In this document: piece after piece, positions 20,067 to 30,449 of the stretch | Layout: the number at the start of each line of letters is the position of its first letter | How positions within the stretch are numbered: position 1 is the stretch's first letter | Assembly: GCA_037953745.1 (NCBI GenBank) | Contig: JBAKBP010007967.1 | Span: 31,112 to 95,111, forward strand | Length of the DNA: 64,000 bases | Direction of reading: 5' to 3' | DNA from: Lithodes maja | Lineage: Eukaryota; Arthropoda; Malacostraca; Decapoda; Lithodidae | Made by a program: the position numbers and the translations under genes | The notes under the pieces: model-generated | The model's input: the letters and a program-made list of their open reading frames with translations, nothing else | Told to the model about the DNA's origin: nothing | Databases searched by the model: none

Positions 20067-20149
20067 ATCATCCAACGCCAAGCAAAAAACAGAGGCAACC
20101 GAGGACCACCAGCGATAAGGACCGAAGACAGCGAGGACCGAGGACAGCC

Positions 20150-22336
20150 ATGAACATAAATGTAGATCCGACAAGAACCAAAAATATTATTAAAGAGCGT
20201 TCCGTGAGTTCTAAAATAAAAAATTTAAAGGTTTTCTATGCAAACGCTCGTAGCATACGCCATACATTTTCAGATTTAGAGGAGCTAGTGTTTACAGAAA
20301 ATTATGATGTGATTGGCATAAAAGAATCTTGGCTCAATACAGAAGATAGAGACTTTTTAGCAGAGTATTCACTTCCCGGTTATGTAATGTTTGAGAAAAG
20401 CCGAATAAATTGAAATGGAGGTGGCATTTTACTTTATATCAAAGAAAGTCTTAACCCTACCCTCTTGTCAAAACCTCAAATTGTGAACGTCGACACATCT
20501 TTTGTGCTAATAAAGAATAATAAAGGTACAAAAATAATACTTGCGTTAATATACAGACCTCCAGCTCAATCAGTGCAAACTGACCGAGAAATTTACGAAC
20601 AAATTGCAGATGTAAGTAACTCACAAGATACCGTAATTTTTGGTGACTTTAATTTACCTGTGACCAAGTGGGGTGATACTCCTTCACACTCCGGACATGA
20701 CTTGTATACGAACTTGCAAGAGAGTTCTCTTTATCAATTTGTTCGAACGCCGACCCGTGGTAATAACGTTCTTGACATTGTACTTGCAACAAAAGAAGAA
20801 TTAATAGAGAATTTGAATGTTGGTGATGAATTCAGTAACAGCGACCATCGTTCGATAACTTTCACTTTAAAGTTTACTAGTAACGAACCAAATAGTAGCA
20901 TCGAAAAAGTCCCTAATTTCAAGAAAGCAAACTTCCATAAACTTAGAGCTATGTTTAAAGAAACTGACTGGAGCTTTTTAATTAACAATAACGACATAAA
21001 TACATCTTGGAAATTATTCGAAACCACTTACCTAAAAGCAGTGCAAGACTGCCTACCATCGAAAATACGGCGTCCAGGCCATAATAATAAGCCCAAATGG
21101 TGGAATAAAGATATTTCAAACTGCCTGCTTGCTAAAAAAATTGCTAATGATAGATTAAAATCCTCACAAAATGACGAAGAACGGGTGAAATTTGTAGAGC
21201 TACGACGCAAAGCCAAAAAGTTAATTAAGCAAAGTAAAAAGACCTTAGAGTTACATATTGCGAATCAAAGTAAAACAAACCCGAAAGAATTCTATAGTTA
21301 TATCAGAAAGAAAAAAGTAGTTACTTCAACTGTTGGACCGTTAGTCGATGAAAATGGAGAATACACCAAAGACGAAGTACAAATGAGTAATGCCCTCAAT
21401 ACCTTCTTTGCATCAGTTTTTACAACAGAAGACCTCAGTGATAATTATCCCTACACCATCGCCGATTCAGATTGATAATTCAGATGATCTAAGCAATATC
21501 ACCGTTACAGAGAGAGAAGTATTGAATTGTTTAGATAAACTCAAGGTAAATAAAACGCCTGGACCTGATACAATCTCGCCTAGAGTTCTAAAGGAAGCTA
21601 AGTATGAGCTCTCCAAACCACTGACATTACTATTCAATAAATCCTTGCAGTCTGGACCTATGCCTGATCAGTGCAAGCTAGCCAACGTAACACCGATATT
21701 CAAAAAAGGCAGCAAATCCCTACCCAGTAACTATCGCCCAATTAGCTTAACCTCAGTTGTATGTAAAATGCTAGAAACGGTCATACGAGACAGACTCGTA
21801 AATCACTTAGAGGAAAATAACATACTTAAAGATACTCAACACGGCTTTCGTAAAAAACGTTCCTGTTTAACAAACCTCTTAGACTTCTTCCACGATATCC
21901 TCAACCTCTACGATGAGAGTAAAGCTGTAGATATTATATACCTTGATTTTCAAAAGGCCTTTGACAAAGTTCCCCACAAACGTTTACTGCTAAAACTAAA
22001 AGCGCATGGAATACAAGACGGTGTGTTGAAATGGATAGAAAATTGGCTCAGCAACAGAAAGCAAAGAGTAGTCATAAACGGTAAGGTATCTAAATGGACC
22101 AATGTAAGTAGCGGGGTACCCCAGGGATCGGTACTAGGACCAATTCTCTTTCTAATTTACATCAACGACATAGATGAGGGTCTCACCTGTACAATCTCAA
22201 AATTTGCTGATGATACAAAAATTGCAAATAGCGTACTCTCAAAAGAACAAGTTGACGATATGCAACACAATCTAGATAAATTGTCATGTTGGGCCCAAAT
22301 TTGGCAAATGAGTTTCAATGCGGATAAATGTAAAGT
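20150..22336 (+). pseudogene. CR1 copy 1 ORF2 (endonuclease-RT), broken and cut off
   Basis: Begins MNINVDPTRTKN at 20150. Endonuclease motifs: VFYANARSIR, IGIKESWLNTED, TVIFGDFNLP, SNSDHRSI. RT motifs: NYRPISLTSVVCKM, YLDFQKAFDKVPH, SSGVPQGSVLGP, KFADDTKI. Lesions against copy 2: a TGA at 20411-20413 (INKNGGG becomes IN-stop-NGGG), and a 4-bp insertion near 21444 that shifts frame. The sequence stops at 22336 shortly after the RT core; the C-terminal third is found at 28159. Not functional. Confidence 0.92.
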
Positions 22337-22600
22337 TGTTGTTGTTGTTGTTTTTCCCCAAGCTGCCTGGCCGAACAGCCCCAAGGCCCCGAGCAAGGCC
22401 AAGGCTATAACCGAGCGCCCCCACAGAACCCTCCCTGCCGACCACAATAAAGCCTGGGTGACCGAAGCCACTCCATGGCGGGGAGCTGAGGAGGGCGCGG
22501 AAACGCCCGGGAAACCAAAGCCCCACCCAGGGCCCTGTAATCTTGGTAGATTAGGAGGTCAATCCACGCAAGAGACGCCGTCACTTGAGATCTAGAAAAT
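22337..22600 (-). mobile_element. GC-rich retroposon with (AAC)n tail
   Basis: About 260 bp of GC-rich sequence in an AT-rich neighbourhood. Read on the minus strand it ends in AAAAACAACAACAACAAC (seen as GTTGTT at 22337-22352), directly against the broken end of CR1 copy 1. No coding motif and no clear A or B box. Another GC-rich patch at the opposite end of the same block (about 28110-28158) may be its 5' part, separated by CR1 copy 2. Family unknown. Confidence 0.5.
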
Positions 22601-22828
22601 ATATAAGTACAAAGGAGTACAAAGGAGTACAAAGGAAATCAAGCAACAACAGATCTAGTGACCCTTCTAGGCTGCTTGTCCTCCAAAACACTGAGGATCA
22701 AGTGTCCAAACAGTGGTTTAGAGTGGGTAAGGGAACATTGGAAAGGGAACTACTGCCCTGCCACTAACGTGGCAGGACTAGGAAGTTAGTAGGGGACATA
22801 TGGGTTAGTAACTGAGGGGAGGATAAAG

Positions 22829-25708
22829 TTATTCATTTACAAACGCAGTCAGTCGCGGGTTTGATGCGAGATATTTGTCTAGGCGGAATTTAAATGAATC
22901 AACGGTGCTGCAGTCTATAACGTTTCGGGGAAGCCCATTCCACAAGTTGACAACTCGATTGAAGAAGAAATTCTTAGATTCGTGCGAGTTAAAAGATTTA
23001 CCAATAATTTTGCAACCGTTTCCCCGTGTGTAATTAGATTGGTCGATAGTGAAGTACTTACTACAGTTCATATTGTCGATGCCTTTGATGATTTTGAACA
23101 CTTGAATTAAGTCGCCTCTTAATCTGCGCTGGGTTAAAGGAAATAGATTTAATTCTCTAAGACGCTCTTCGTATGGTTTGTTCTTTAGGCTAGGTATCAT
23201 TTTGGTAACTCTACGTTGAACTCGTTCTAGCTTGTTTATATCTTTTTGGTAATAAGGGCACCAGGATTGAACGCAGTATTCCAGAAGAGGGCGGACTAAG
23301 GAATTGTAAAGGGTTAGGATAACTTCTTTGGATTTATGCTCAAATGACCTGCCTATAAAGCCAATTATTTTGTTTGCCTTCTTAACAACTTCTGAACATT
23401 GTTGACTCGGTTTTAGGTTACTCGATATTGTTACTCCCAGATCAGTTTCTCTGTTTACATTCTTAAGCTGAGTGCCATTCATCGAATAGTTTGCTTTCTC
23501 ATTTAGGTATCCGACATGTAGTACTTTACATTTATCCGCATTGAAACTCATTTGCCAAATTTGGGCCCAACATGACAATTTATCTAGATTGTGTTGCATA
23601 TCGTCAACTTGTTCTTTTGAGAGTACGCTATTTGCAATTTTTGTATCGTCAGCAAATTTTGAGATTGTGCAGGTGAGACCCTCATCTATGTCGTTGATGT
23701 AAATTAGAAAGAGAATTGGTCCTAGTACCGATCCCTGGGGTACCCCGCTACTTACATTGGTCCATTTAGATGCCTTACCGTTTATGACTACTCTTTGCTT
23801 TCTGTTGTTGAGCCAATTTTCTATCCATTTCAACACACCGTCTTGTATTCCATGCGCTTTTAGTTTTAGCAGTAAACGTTTGTGGGGAACTTTGTCAAAG
23901 GCCTTTTGAAAATCAAGGTATATAATATCTACAGCTTTACTCTCATCGTAGAGGTTGAGGATATCGTGGAAGAAGTCTAAGAGGTTTGTTAAACAGGAAC
24001 GTTTTTTACGAAAGCCGTGTTGAGTATCTTTAAGTATGTTATTTTCCTCTAAGTGATTTACGAGTCTGTCTCGTATGACCGTTTCTAGCATTTTACATAC
24101 AACTGAGGTTAAGCTAATTGGACGATAGTTACTGGGTAGGGATTTGCTGCCTTTTTTTAATATCGGTGTTACGTTGGCTAGCTTCCACTGATCAGGCATA
24201 GTTCCAGACTGCAAGGATTTATTGAATAGTAATGTCAGTGGTTTGGAGAGCTCATTCTTAGCTTCCTTTAGAACTCTAGGCGAGATTGTATCAGGTCCTG
24301 GCGTTTTATTTACTTTGAGTTTATCTAAACAATTCAATACTTCTCTCTCTGTAACGGTGATATTGCTTAGAACATCTGAATTATCAATCTGAATCGGCGA
24401 TGGTGTAGGGATATCACTGAGGTCTTCGGTTGTAAAAACTGATGCAAAGAAGGTATTGAGGGCATTACTCATTTGTACTTCGTCTTTGGTGTATTCTCCT
24501 TTTTCATCGACTAACGGTCCAACAGTTGAAGTAACTACTTTTTTCTTTCTGATATAACTATAGAATTCTTTCGGGTTTGTTTTACTTTGATTCGCAATAT
24601 GTAACTCTAAGGTCTTTTTACTTTGCTTAATTAACTTTTTGGCTTTGCGTCGTAGCTCTACAAATTTCACCCGTTCTTCGTCATTTTGTGAGGATTTTAA
24701 TCTATCATTAGCAATTTTTTTAGCAAGCAGGCAGTTTGAAATATCTTTATTCCACCATTTGGGCTTATTATTATGGCCTGGACGCCGTATTTTCGATGGT
24801 ATGCAGTCTTGCACTGCTTTTAGGTAAGTGGTTTCGAATAACTTCCAAGATGTATTTATGTCGTTATTGTTAATTAAAAAGCTCCAGTCAGTTTCTTTAA
24901 ACATAGCTCTAAGTTTATGGAAGTTTGCTTTCTTGAAATTAGGGACTTTTTCGATGCTACTATTTGGTTCGTTACTAGTAAACTTTAAAGTGAAAGTTAT
25001 CGTACGATGGTCGCTGTTACTGAATTCATCACCAACATTCAAATTCTCTATCAATTCTTCTTTTGTTGCAAGTACAATGTCAAGAACGTTATTACCACGG
25101 GTCGGCGTTCGAACAAATTGATAAAGCAAACTCTCTTGCAAGTTCGTATACAAGTCATGTCCGGAGTGTGAAGTAAGAGTATCGCCCCACTTGGTCACAG
25201 GTAAATTAAAGTCGCCAAAAATTACGGTATCTTGTGAGTTACTTACATCTGCAATTTGTTCGTAAATTTCTCGGTCAGTTTGCACTGATTGAGCTGGAGG
25301 TCTGTATATTAACGCAAGTATTATTTTTGTACCTTTATTATTCTTTATTAGCACAAAAGATGTGTCGACGTTCACAATTTGAGGTTTTGACACGAGGGTC
25401 GGGTTAAGACTTTCTTTGATATAAAATAAAACGCCACCTCCATTTTTATTTATTCGGCTGTTCTCAAACATTACATAACCGGGAAGTGAATACTCTGCTA
25501 AAAAGTCTCTATCTTCTGTATTGAGCCAAGATTCTGTTATGCCAATCACATCATAATTTTCTGTAAACACTAGTTCCTCTAAATCTGAAAATTTATTGCG
25601 TATGCTACGAGCGTTTGCATAGAAAACCTTTAAAGTTGCGGTTTTAGAACTCGCAGAACGTTCTTTCATCGAATTTTTGGTTCTGGTCGGATCTACATTT
25701 ACATTCAT
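22829..25708 (-). CDS. CR1 copy 2 ORF2: intact APE endonuclease-reverse transcriptase
   Basis: About 959 codons from the ATG at 25708 (MNVNVDPTRTKN), chosen because copy 1 starts at the same place; the frame also has an upstream ATG at 25780. The N-terminal APE-like endonuclease has VIGITESWLNTED, VIFGDFNLPVTKWGD and SNSDHRTI. The RT has GPDTISPRVLKEA, NYRPISLTSVV, YLDFQKAFDKVPHK, GVPQGSVLGPILF and the catalytic FADDTKI. The C-terminal domain (LLEYCVQSWCPYYQKD, LERVQRRVTKMI) is typical of the CR1 clade. It nicks target DNA and primes reverse transcription there. No stop or frame break is present, so this copy is a candidate for recent or current activity. Confidence 0.95.
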   Translation of the reverse strand: MNVNVDPTRTKNSMKERSASSKTATLKVFYANARSIRNKFSDLEELVFTENYDVIGITESWLNTEDRDFLAEYSLPGYVMFENSRINKNGGGVLFYIKESLNPTLVSKPQIVNVDTSFVLIKNNKGTKIILALIYRPPAQSVQTDREIYEQIADVSNSQDTVIFGDFNLPVTKWGDTLTSHSGHDLYTNLQESLLYQFVRTPTRGNNVLDIVLATKEELIENLNVGDEFSNSDHRTITFTLKFTSNEPNSSIEKVPNFKKANFHKLRAMFKETDWSFLINNNDINTSWKLFETTYLKAVQDCIPSKIRRPGHNNKPKWWNKDISNCLLAKKIANDRLKSSQNDEERVKFVELRRKAKKLIKQSKKTLELHIANQSKTNPKEFYSYIRKKKVVTSTVGPLVDEKGEYTKDEVQMSNALNTFFASVFTTEDLSDIPTPSPIQIDNSDVLSNITVTEREVLNCLDKLKVNKTPGPDTISPRVLKEAKNELSKPLTLLFNKSLQSGTMPDQWKLANVTPILKKGSKSLPSNYRPISLTSVVCKMLETVIRDRLVNHLEENNILKDTQHGFRKKRSCLTNLLDFFHDILNLYDESKAVDIIYLDFQKAFDKVPHKRLLLKLKAHGIQDGVLKWIENWLNNRKQRVVINGKASKWTNVSSGVPQGSVLGPILFLIYINDIDEGLTCTISKFADDTKIANSVLSKEQVDDMQHNLDKLSCWAQIWQMSFNADKCKVLHVGYLNEKANYSMNGTQLKNVNRETDLGVTISSNLKPSQQCSEVVKKANKIIGFIGRSFEHKSKEVILTLYNSLVRPLLEYCVQSWCPYYQKDINKLERVQRRVTKMIPSLKNKPYEERLRELNLFPLTQRRLRGDLIQVFKIIKGIDNMNCSKYFTIDQSNYTRGNGCKIIGKSFNSHESKNFFFNRVVNLWNGLPRNVIDCSTVDSFKFRLDKYLASNPRLTAFVNE

Positions 25709-25806
25709 CGCTGTCCTCGGTCCTCGGTCGTTATCCCTGACGGTTTTGAATTTGGGTCGTGTTGGTGGAGATTTATCCAAATTCGCGGTTCTTGACGGAT
25801 TAGTAT

Positions 25807-26844
25807 TTAATTCCTTTGTAGGTTGCCGTCCTCGCTGTCTTCGGTCCTCCTTCCTGGTTGTCCTGTGCTGAGTCGATTTCTTCTCCGAAAATCCTTCACC
25901 GCATCGTTGAGAAGACGCCCAAAACGTGCTGCTCCCACCTGGTTCAGATGAACTCCATCGTCCGAAAACAAATAGTCATCGTAGTAGAAATTGTCCCAGG
26001 TGTCGACGAATCCCACGTTCTCCTTCCTGCAGAGGTTTGCTAGACAACGATTTGTGCTGGTGGCTATGTTGTAAAATCGGCTCTCTACACCGAGCCGGGG
26101 GACGATTCCTGAGATGATGATCCTTGATGACTTCTCCTTAAACGACTTGATCAGCTGCTGGTACTTTAAAAGCAAATCTTCCGACCGGGTTCGCTGCACA
26201 TCGTTGGATCCAACGTGGATGACGTACATTGTATTAGCAGGGGCCAGCTTTGATACTTCGTCAACTGCTGCAACTACGTCATCCACACCACCACCAGGGA
26301 TACAAAAACGCTTCCTGGTCTTAGGTGCCCTGGCGCAAAACTCTGTGAGCTGACCACGTATCATCGAGTCTCCCACGAGCCGGACTTCTTCTATTTCCTC
26401 TTCGTCATCTGAGTCTGCGAGTATCTGGAAACGGTTTTGACACTCGGTAATCGGTATGTGTTTCCTGGTCTTGGGGCAAACGTTGTTCCTCACGACACGG
26501 AAGTTGTCTTGAGGGGGAAGAGAGTCACTATTTGTATCTTGAGTATCGAATACATCAGCTGAAGTGGCTACTGTAGGCGTTGAATTGTTGGCAGTTGACG
26601 TTGGGGCGTTGGTGGCTGCTGGAGTTGCGGTGACAATTGAAGTTTGTGGTACTCCAACGTTGAGTGTTACAAACTCTTGGAGTGATTCCAGCTTCATGGT
26701 GAGGACGTTGATCTTGTTGTAGGCTTCATCTAATTTCACTGTAAAATTCTCTCGTTGCTGGCAGAGCCGGCAGTCTTGAAGATCGATAGTAGCAAACATG
26801 GACTCACCAAACCTACCGGCGCAGTTCGCACAAGCGCGAGGCAT
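25807..26844 (-). CDS. CR1 copy 2 ORF1 with SGNH/GDSL esterase domain
   Basis: About 345 codons from the ATG at 26844 (MPRACANCAGRFG). N-terminal CxxC pairs CANC and CRLC, a coiled-coil-like stretch, a Thr/Ala/Asn-rich linker, an acidic stretch (DSDDEEEIEE), then the esterase fold: VGDSMIRGQ, HVGSNDVQ and DDGVHLNQ supply Ser, Asn/Gly and Asp-His. The stop lies 27 bases before the upstream ORF2 ATG and about 100 before the preferred one. The N-terminal 30 residues match copy 1 closely, the linker does not align, and the esterase half is only about half identical. Confidence 0.92.
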   Translation of the reverse strand: MPRACANCAGRFGESMFATIDLQDCRLCQQRENFTVKLDEAYNKINVLTMKLESLQEFVTLNVGVPQTSIVTATPAATNAPTSTANNSTPTVATSADVFDTQDTNSDSLPPQDNFRVVRNNVCPKTRKHIPITECQNRFQILADSDDEEEIEEVRLVGDSMIRGQLTEFCARAPKTRKRFCIPGGGVDDVVAAVDEVSKLAPANTMYVIHVGSNDVQRTRSEDLLLKYQQLIKSFKEKSSRIIISGIVPRLGVESRFYNIATSTNRCLANLCRKENVGFVDTWDNFYYDDYLFSDDGVHLNQVGAARFGRLLNDAVKDFRRRNRLSTGQPGRRTEDSEDGNLQRN

Positions 26845-26849
26845 GGTGA

Positions 26850-27180
26850 CAGTCACTTTCTTCAGATCACTTCACTCACTTAAAAAACAATTCACTCACT
26901 TTAAAACACTTCACTTACTTTAAAAACACTTCAATCACTTCAACCGAAAACAAATATGCTGAAATACGCAGAAATAGGTTATCAGGGGTGATAGCCTAAC
27001 CGAAAACAAAAATGTTGAGATACGCAGAATTAGGCTTCCAGGGGCGATAGCCTAACCAAAAGTTTTTTTTTTTAAATTGAAATACGCAATAATAGGCTAC
27101 CAGCGTTGAATAGCCTAACCGAAAATAATAAAATTGAAATTCGCAGAAATAGGCTACCAGGTGTGATAACCTAACCTTAA
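26850..27180 (-). repeat. CR1 copy 2 5' UTR tandem units
   Basis: About four units of 55-65 bp containing GATAGCCTAACCGAAAACAA and TACGCAGAAATAGGCT, plus short TTTAAAACACTTCACTCACT-type repeats next to ORF1. They are the reverse-complement counterpart of the blocks at 15424-15712 and 18583-18950. Confidence 0.88.
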
Positions 27181-27480
27181 ACAAATATATGTATAACAGA
27201 ATATGTAACTAAATATACAATTCACCAAATAGAGATTATATAAAAATAAAGTGTGACTGCACACAAGGGGTTAATATACTGTGTCAACAGATGGCCCTGG
27301 TGTCACTGTAGCCTAGTAAAGCAGTAGCCTAATCTTTTTAGATAAAAAAAAGTGTATCAGTCAAAGGTTATTACAAGATCGTGCAAGCAACAACTAAAAT
27401 TACAGATATATACTGTATAGCTACAGTAGGATACTAAATACAATATCTACAAGAGTTAATAATAAAACAGATTGGCTGGC

Positions 27481-28158
27481 TATAGGCTAGGCTAGGTTTG
27501 GGTTAGGTCAAAAGCTTGGCAGGTTGGGTTAGGCTAGGTTAGTTTGTACAAATACCACCCTTAGCTTAAAGTAAAATCAGTCTGAGGAGAAAAAGTCAAG
27601 AATATATCTAGGGGGAAAAGATAAATGAATGCACTTAAATTTGGTACAAAATTTGCTGGAATTTAATGTATAATCCCCCCAAAAGGTTTGTTTACAAAAT
27701 GGCGTCGGCGTTAGTCTCTGTAGGCAGGTTAGTTAGTAAACAATATTGTTTATTAGCAAATTAATATGCAAAGCTTTACTTACATACAAGGCAGTTAAAT
27801 AGATACTTACTACAGTAGGTAATGGGTAAAATTAGGGGCTACGATTTTATATAAAATAGTAATAAGAGAGCGTTTGTTTACAAAGCAAAACAAAACAATA
27901 GATGGCGCTAGTGGCGCCCTGTCCGAGCAGGAGTCTTGTGATAAACACAAAGTTTATCAAAGTTTAAAGTAAAAGGAACAGTCAGAGTAAGCTATGGGTA
28001 TGGCAGAGATCGCTCAGTTCTCACTCTGATAGACCAGCCCATCACCACATGACTAGAACCCAATCCTCTCAGCATCAGCTAGGAAAGGCCCTAGAAAGCT
28101 GCCTTTGGCGGGGGGATAGCTCCCCTATTTCAACCCTTTTCGGGGTTGGGCACCCGCC
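27481..28158. other. Sequence between CR1 copy 2 and the CR1 3' fragment
   Basis: Contains AGGCTAGGTT/AGGTTAGG-type simple repeats (27488-27545), an AT-rich stretch that may be the distal 5' UTR of CR1 copy 2, and a GC-rich end (28110-28158) with the potential hairpin CAACCC-TTTTC-GGGGTTG. No gene seen. Confidence 0.45.
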
Positions 28159-28848
28159 CATATCGGATACCTAAATGAGAAAGCAAACTATTCGATGAAT
28201 GGCACTCAGCTTAAGAATGTAAACAGAGAAACCGATCTGGGAGTAACAATATCGAGTAACCTAAAACCGAGTCAACAATGTTCAGAAGTTGTTAAGAAGG
28301 CAAACAAAATAATTGGCTTTATAGGCAGGTCATTTGAGCATAAATCCAAAGAAGTTATCCTAACCCTTTACAATTCCTTAGTCCGCCCTCTTCTGGAATA
28401 CTGCGTTCAATCCTGGTGCCCTTATTACCAAAAAGATATAAACAAGCTAGAACGAGTTCAACGTAGAGTTACCAAAATGATACCTAGCCTAAAGAACAAA
28501 CCATATGAAGAGCATCTTAGATAATTAAATCTATTTCCTTTAACCCAGCGCAGATTAAGAGGTGACTTAATTCAAGTGTTCAAAATCATCAAAGGCATTG
28601 ACAATAGGGACTGTAGTAAGTACTTCACTATCGACCAATCTAATTACACGCGGGGAAACGGTTGCAAAATTATTGGTAAATCTTTTAACTCACACGAATC
28701 TAAGAATTTCTTCTTCAATCGAGTTGTCAACTTGTGGAATGGGCTTCCCCGAAACGTTATAGATTGCATCACCGTTGATTCATTTAAACTCCGCCTAGAC
28801 AAATATCTCGCATCAAACCCGCGACTGACTGCGTTTGTAAATGAATAA
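28159..28848 (+). pseudogene. ORF2 C-terminal part in the CR1 3' fragment
   Basis: Carries SRNLKPSQQ-region homologue SSNLKPSQQCSEVV, LLEYCVQSWCPYYQ and NLWNGLPRNVI, as in copy 2. A TAA at 28522-28524 follows EEHLR. The same frame resumes to the normal stop after TAFVNE at 28846-28848. Confidence 0.88.
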
Positions 28849-29075
28849 CTTTATTTTATCCCCCCCTCAGTTACTAACCCATCTGTCCCCTACTAACTTC
28901 CTAATCCTGCCACGGACATTAGTTCCAGGGCAGTAATTCCCTTTCCAATGTGCCCTTACCCTCTCTAAACCACTGTTTGGACACTTGATCCTCAGTGTTT
29001 TGGAGGACAAGCAACCTAGAAGGGTCACTAGATATGTTGTTGCTTGATTTCCTTTGTACTCCTTTGTACTCCCTT
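28159..29075 (+). mobile_element. CR1 3' fragment (probable second half of CR1 copy 1)
   Basis: Starts at CATATCGGATACC, matching the CR1 sequence 4 bp beyond where copy 1 stops, in the same orientation. Encodes the ORF2 C-terminus (28159-28848) with one in-frame TAA at 28522-28524, then the 3' UTR and two TCCTTTGTAC tail units. Confidence 0.9.
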
Positions 29076-29345
29076 CTTGAGTGGTATAGGGGCAGGAGAG
29101 TCTACCTCATAGTGGTGGGTAAAGTCCTTTTTGCTCTGGCAGCAGTGTGAATGGCCTATTCATTTGCATATTACAGGTCTATCTGAGTTAAATACATTTG
29201 TATCACAGTGGAAACATAAAGGTGATAACAGTGGTTTTATATTAACATAAAAATAATAAAGTAAGAACATGTGGTTCTCAGTATATCAAGACATGAATGA
29301 GTCTTTTGGGCCTGGTAAATTCGCGGGTAGCGATTCACTAGGAGC

Positions 29346-29366
29346 GGGGGGGGGGGGGGGGGGGGG
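29346..29366. repeat. G homopolymer (21 bases)
   Basis: Uninterrupted G run. Its length is likely to be variable or poorly sequenced. Confidence 0.95.
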
Positions 29367-29458
29367 TGAAAACACGAACATTGAGATGCGCACGGTTAAC
29401 AGAGTATACCTGGATAGTTCAATTATTAGAGACGACAGTAATGTCCTTAGTCAGAGAT

Positions 29459-30010
29459 AATATTGTAGTAACTAATTAGTAAATAATATTCTTAACATAA
29501 GACAAGGAAACAAATATATGTTGAGGCTTTTGCACATGCCTTTTGCATGCAGCACATCTGCCAAGTGAATAACATGGTTGTATGAATCATTTGTTTCTAA
29601 CCATAATAAGTTAACTGATGTAGATAACATCATCGCAAAATACATATTGGCTAGTGGCATCATAATAATAAGGAAAGGATAATGCATCAATGATTTAAGG
29701 GGAAGCATTTGGTGCAAATGTGCATGGTTAGCATAACATATATGGTTAGTTCAGTTATTTGTGACTATATCAATAGTTTTGATCATGAATAATATTGTGA
29801 GAACTAAATAGTAATAATATTCTTATAATAAGCAAGGAGATTATATGTTGATGCTTTGGTAGAAGGGAGCATCTGTTAAGGTAAACAATAATATCGTATA
29901 TGAATCATGCGTTCCTAACAATAATAAGCGAACTGATCATGGAAACATCATAGGGCAATACATAGTGGATATGGGCCTCATATAAACTAGTAAGAAGCTA
30001 AGGAAATAAT
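29459..30010. repeat. Diverged tandem duplication, unit about 330 bp
   Basis: 29459-29700 and 29789-30005 share ordered blocks: AATATTGT.A.AACTAA, AATAATATTCTTA, AGCATCTG, TATGAATCAT, AACTGAT and AACATCAT. Identity is modest, so it is old. No coding content. Confidence 0.65.
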
Positions 30011-30449
30011 AACTTCGTAAGTGGAAGGCCTCTGGCACGGATAGTGTTGGTTGTTTTTGTCTCCCCTGCTATTCCTGGCTTCTTTGGTTGGGTGGTGATT
30101 GAGTGTCTTTGCGTGGCAGACTTGTGTAGTCTCCGCAGACATCGTTTTTCGGGGTATTTTATATAGCCTCCTAAATAACTAGGTTATAGCAAAGCTAAGG
30201 CGCAGAAACAAAAACAAAAACACATGGCGCGCGTGTCCAATGCGGACCGACGATGCGCCTCACACATAAGTACCCTATTTTAACACTTCCTGTGGACGTA
30301 ACAATGGGGCCGACTGTCCTAGCTAATCTAAACCTATTCTATAACATCTCAGATAAATATAAATGAGCAAAAGACTCACTAGATGTGAACGAATGTCGAA
30401 TGAAGTGGAGGACAGGCTAGGCACACCTGCTCGGGATGGCCACAGGGGA
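30011..30449. other. Unassigned spacer
   Basis: No gene, tandem structure or terminal repeat recognised. Confidence 0.4.

Larger units (their letters stand above)
15093..22336 (+). mobile_element. CR1 LINE copy 1 (5' part), carrying LINE A in its 5' UTR
   Basis: 5' UTR homologous to that of CR1 copy 2 from about 15093 (ATTAACTC..AGTATCCTACTGTA), then UTR tandem repeats, ORF1 (18963-20066) and a broken ORF2 (20150-22336). It stops abruptly at TAAAGT, 22336, within the region after the RT core. The missing 3' portion matches the fragment at 28159-29075, which begins about 4 bp further along the element. LINE A (15715-18582) and a (TA)n tract sit inside the 5' UTR. Confidence 0.88.
22605..27480 (-). 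mobile_element. CR1 LINE copy 2, apparently complete
   Basis: Minus strand: 5' UTR with tandem repeats, ORF1, ORF2, a ~200-bp 3' UTR and a terminal 10-bp microsatellite (three TCCTTTGTAC units, at 22606-22640 on the plus strand). Short 3' tandem tails instead of poly(A) are typical of CR1. Both ORFs are uninterrupted. The 5' limit is set by homology with copy 1; the UTR may extend to about 27955. Confidence 0.92.

Noticed and set aside
27480..27545. Telomere-like TTAGG repeats
   Set aside because: AGGTTAGG and AGGCTAGG words are irregular and short, in the range of common arthropod simple sequence, with no perfect array.
29269..29460. Small ORF with a Gly run
   Set aside because: The Gly stretch is the G21 homopolymer; no support for coding.
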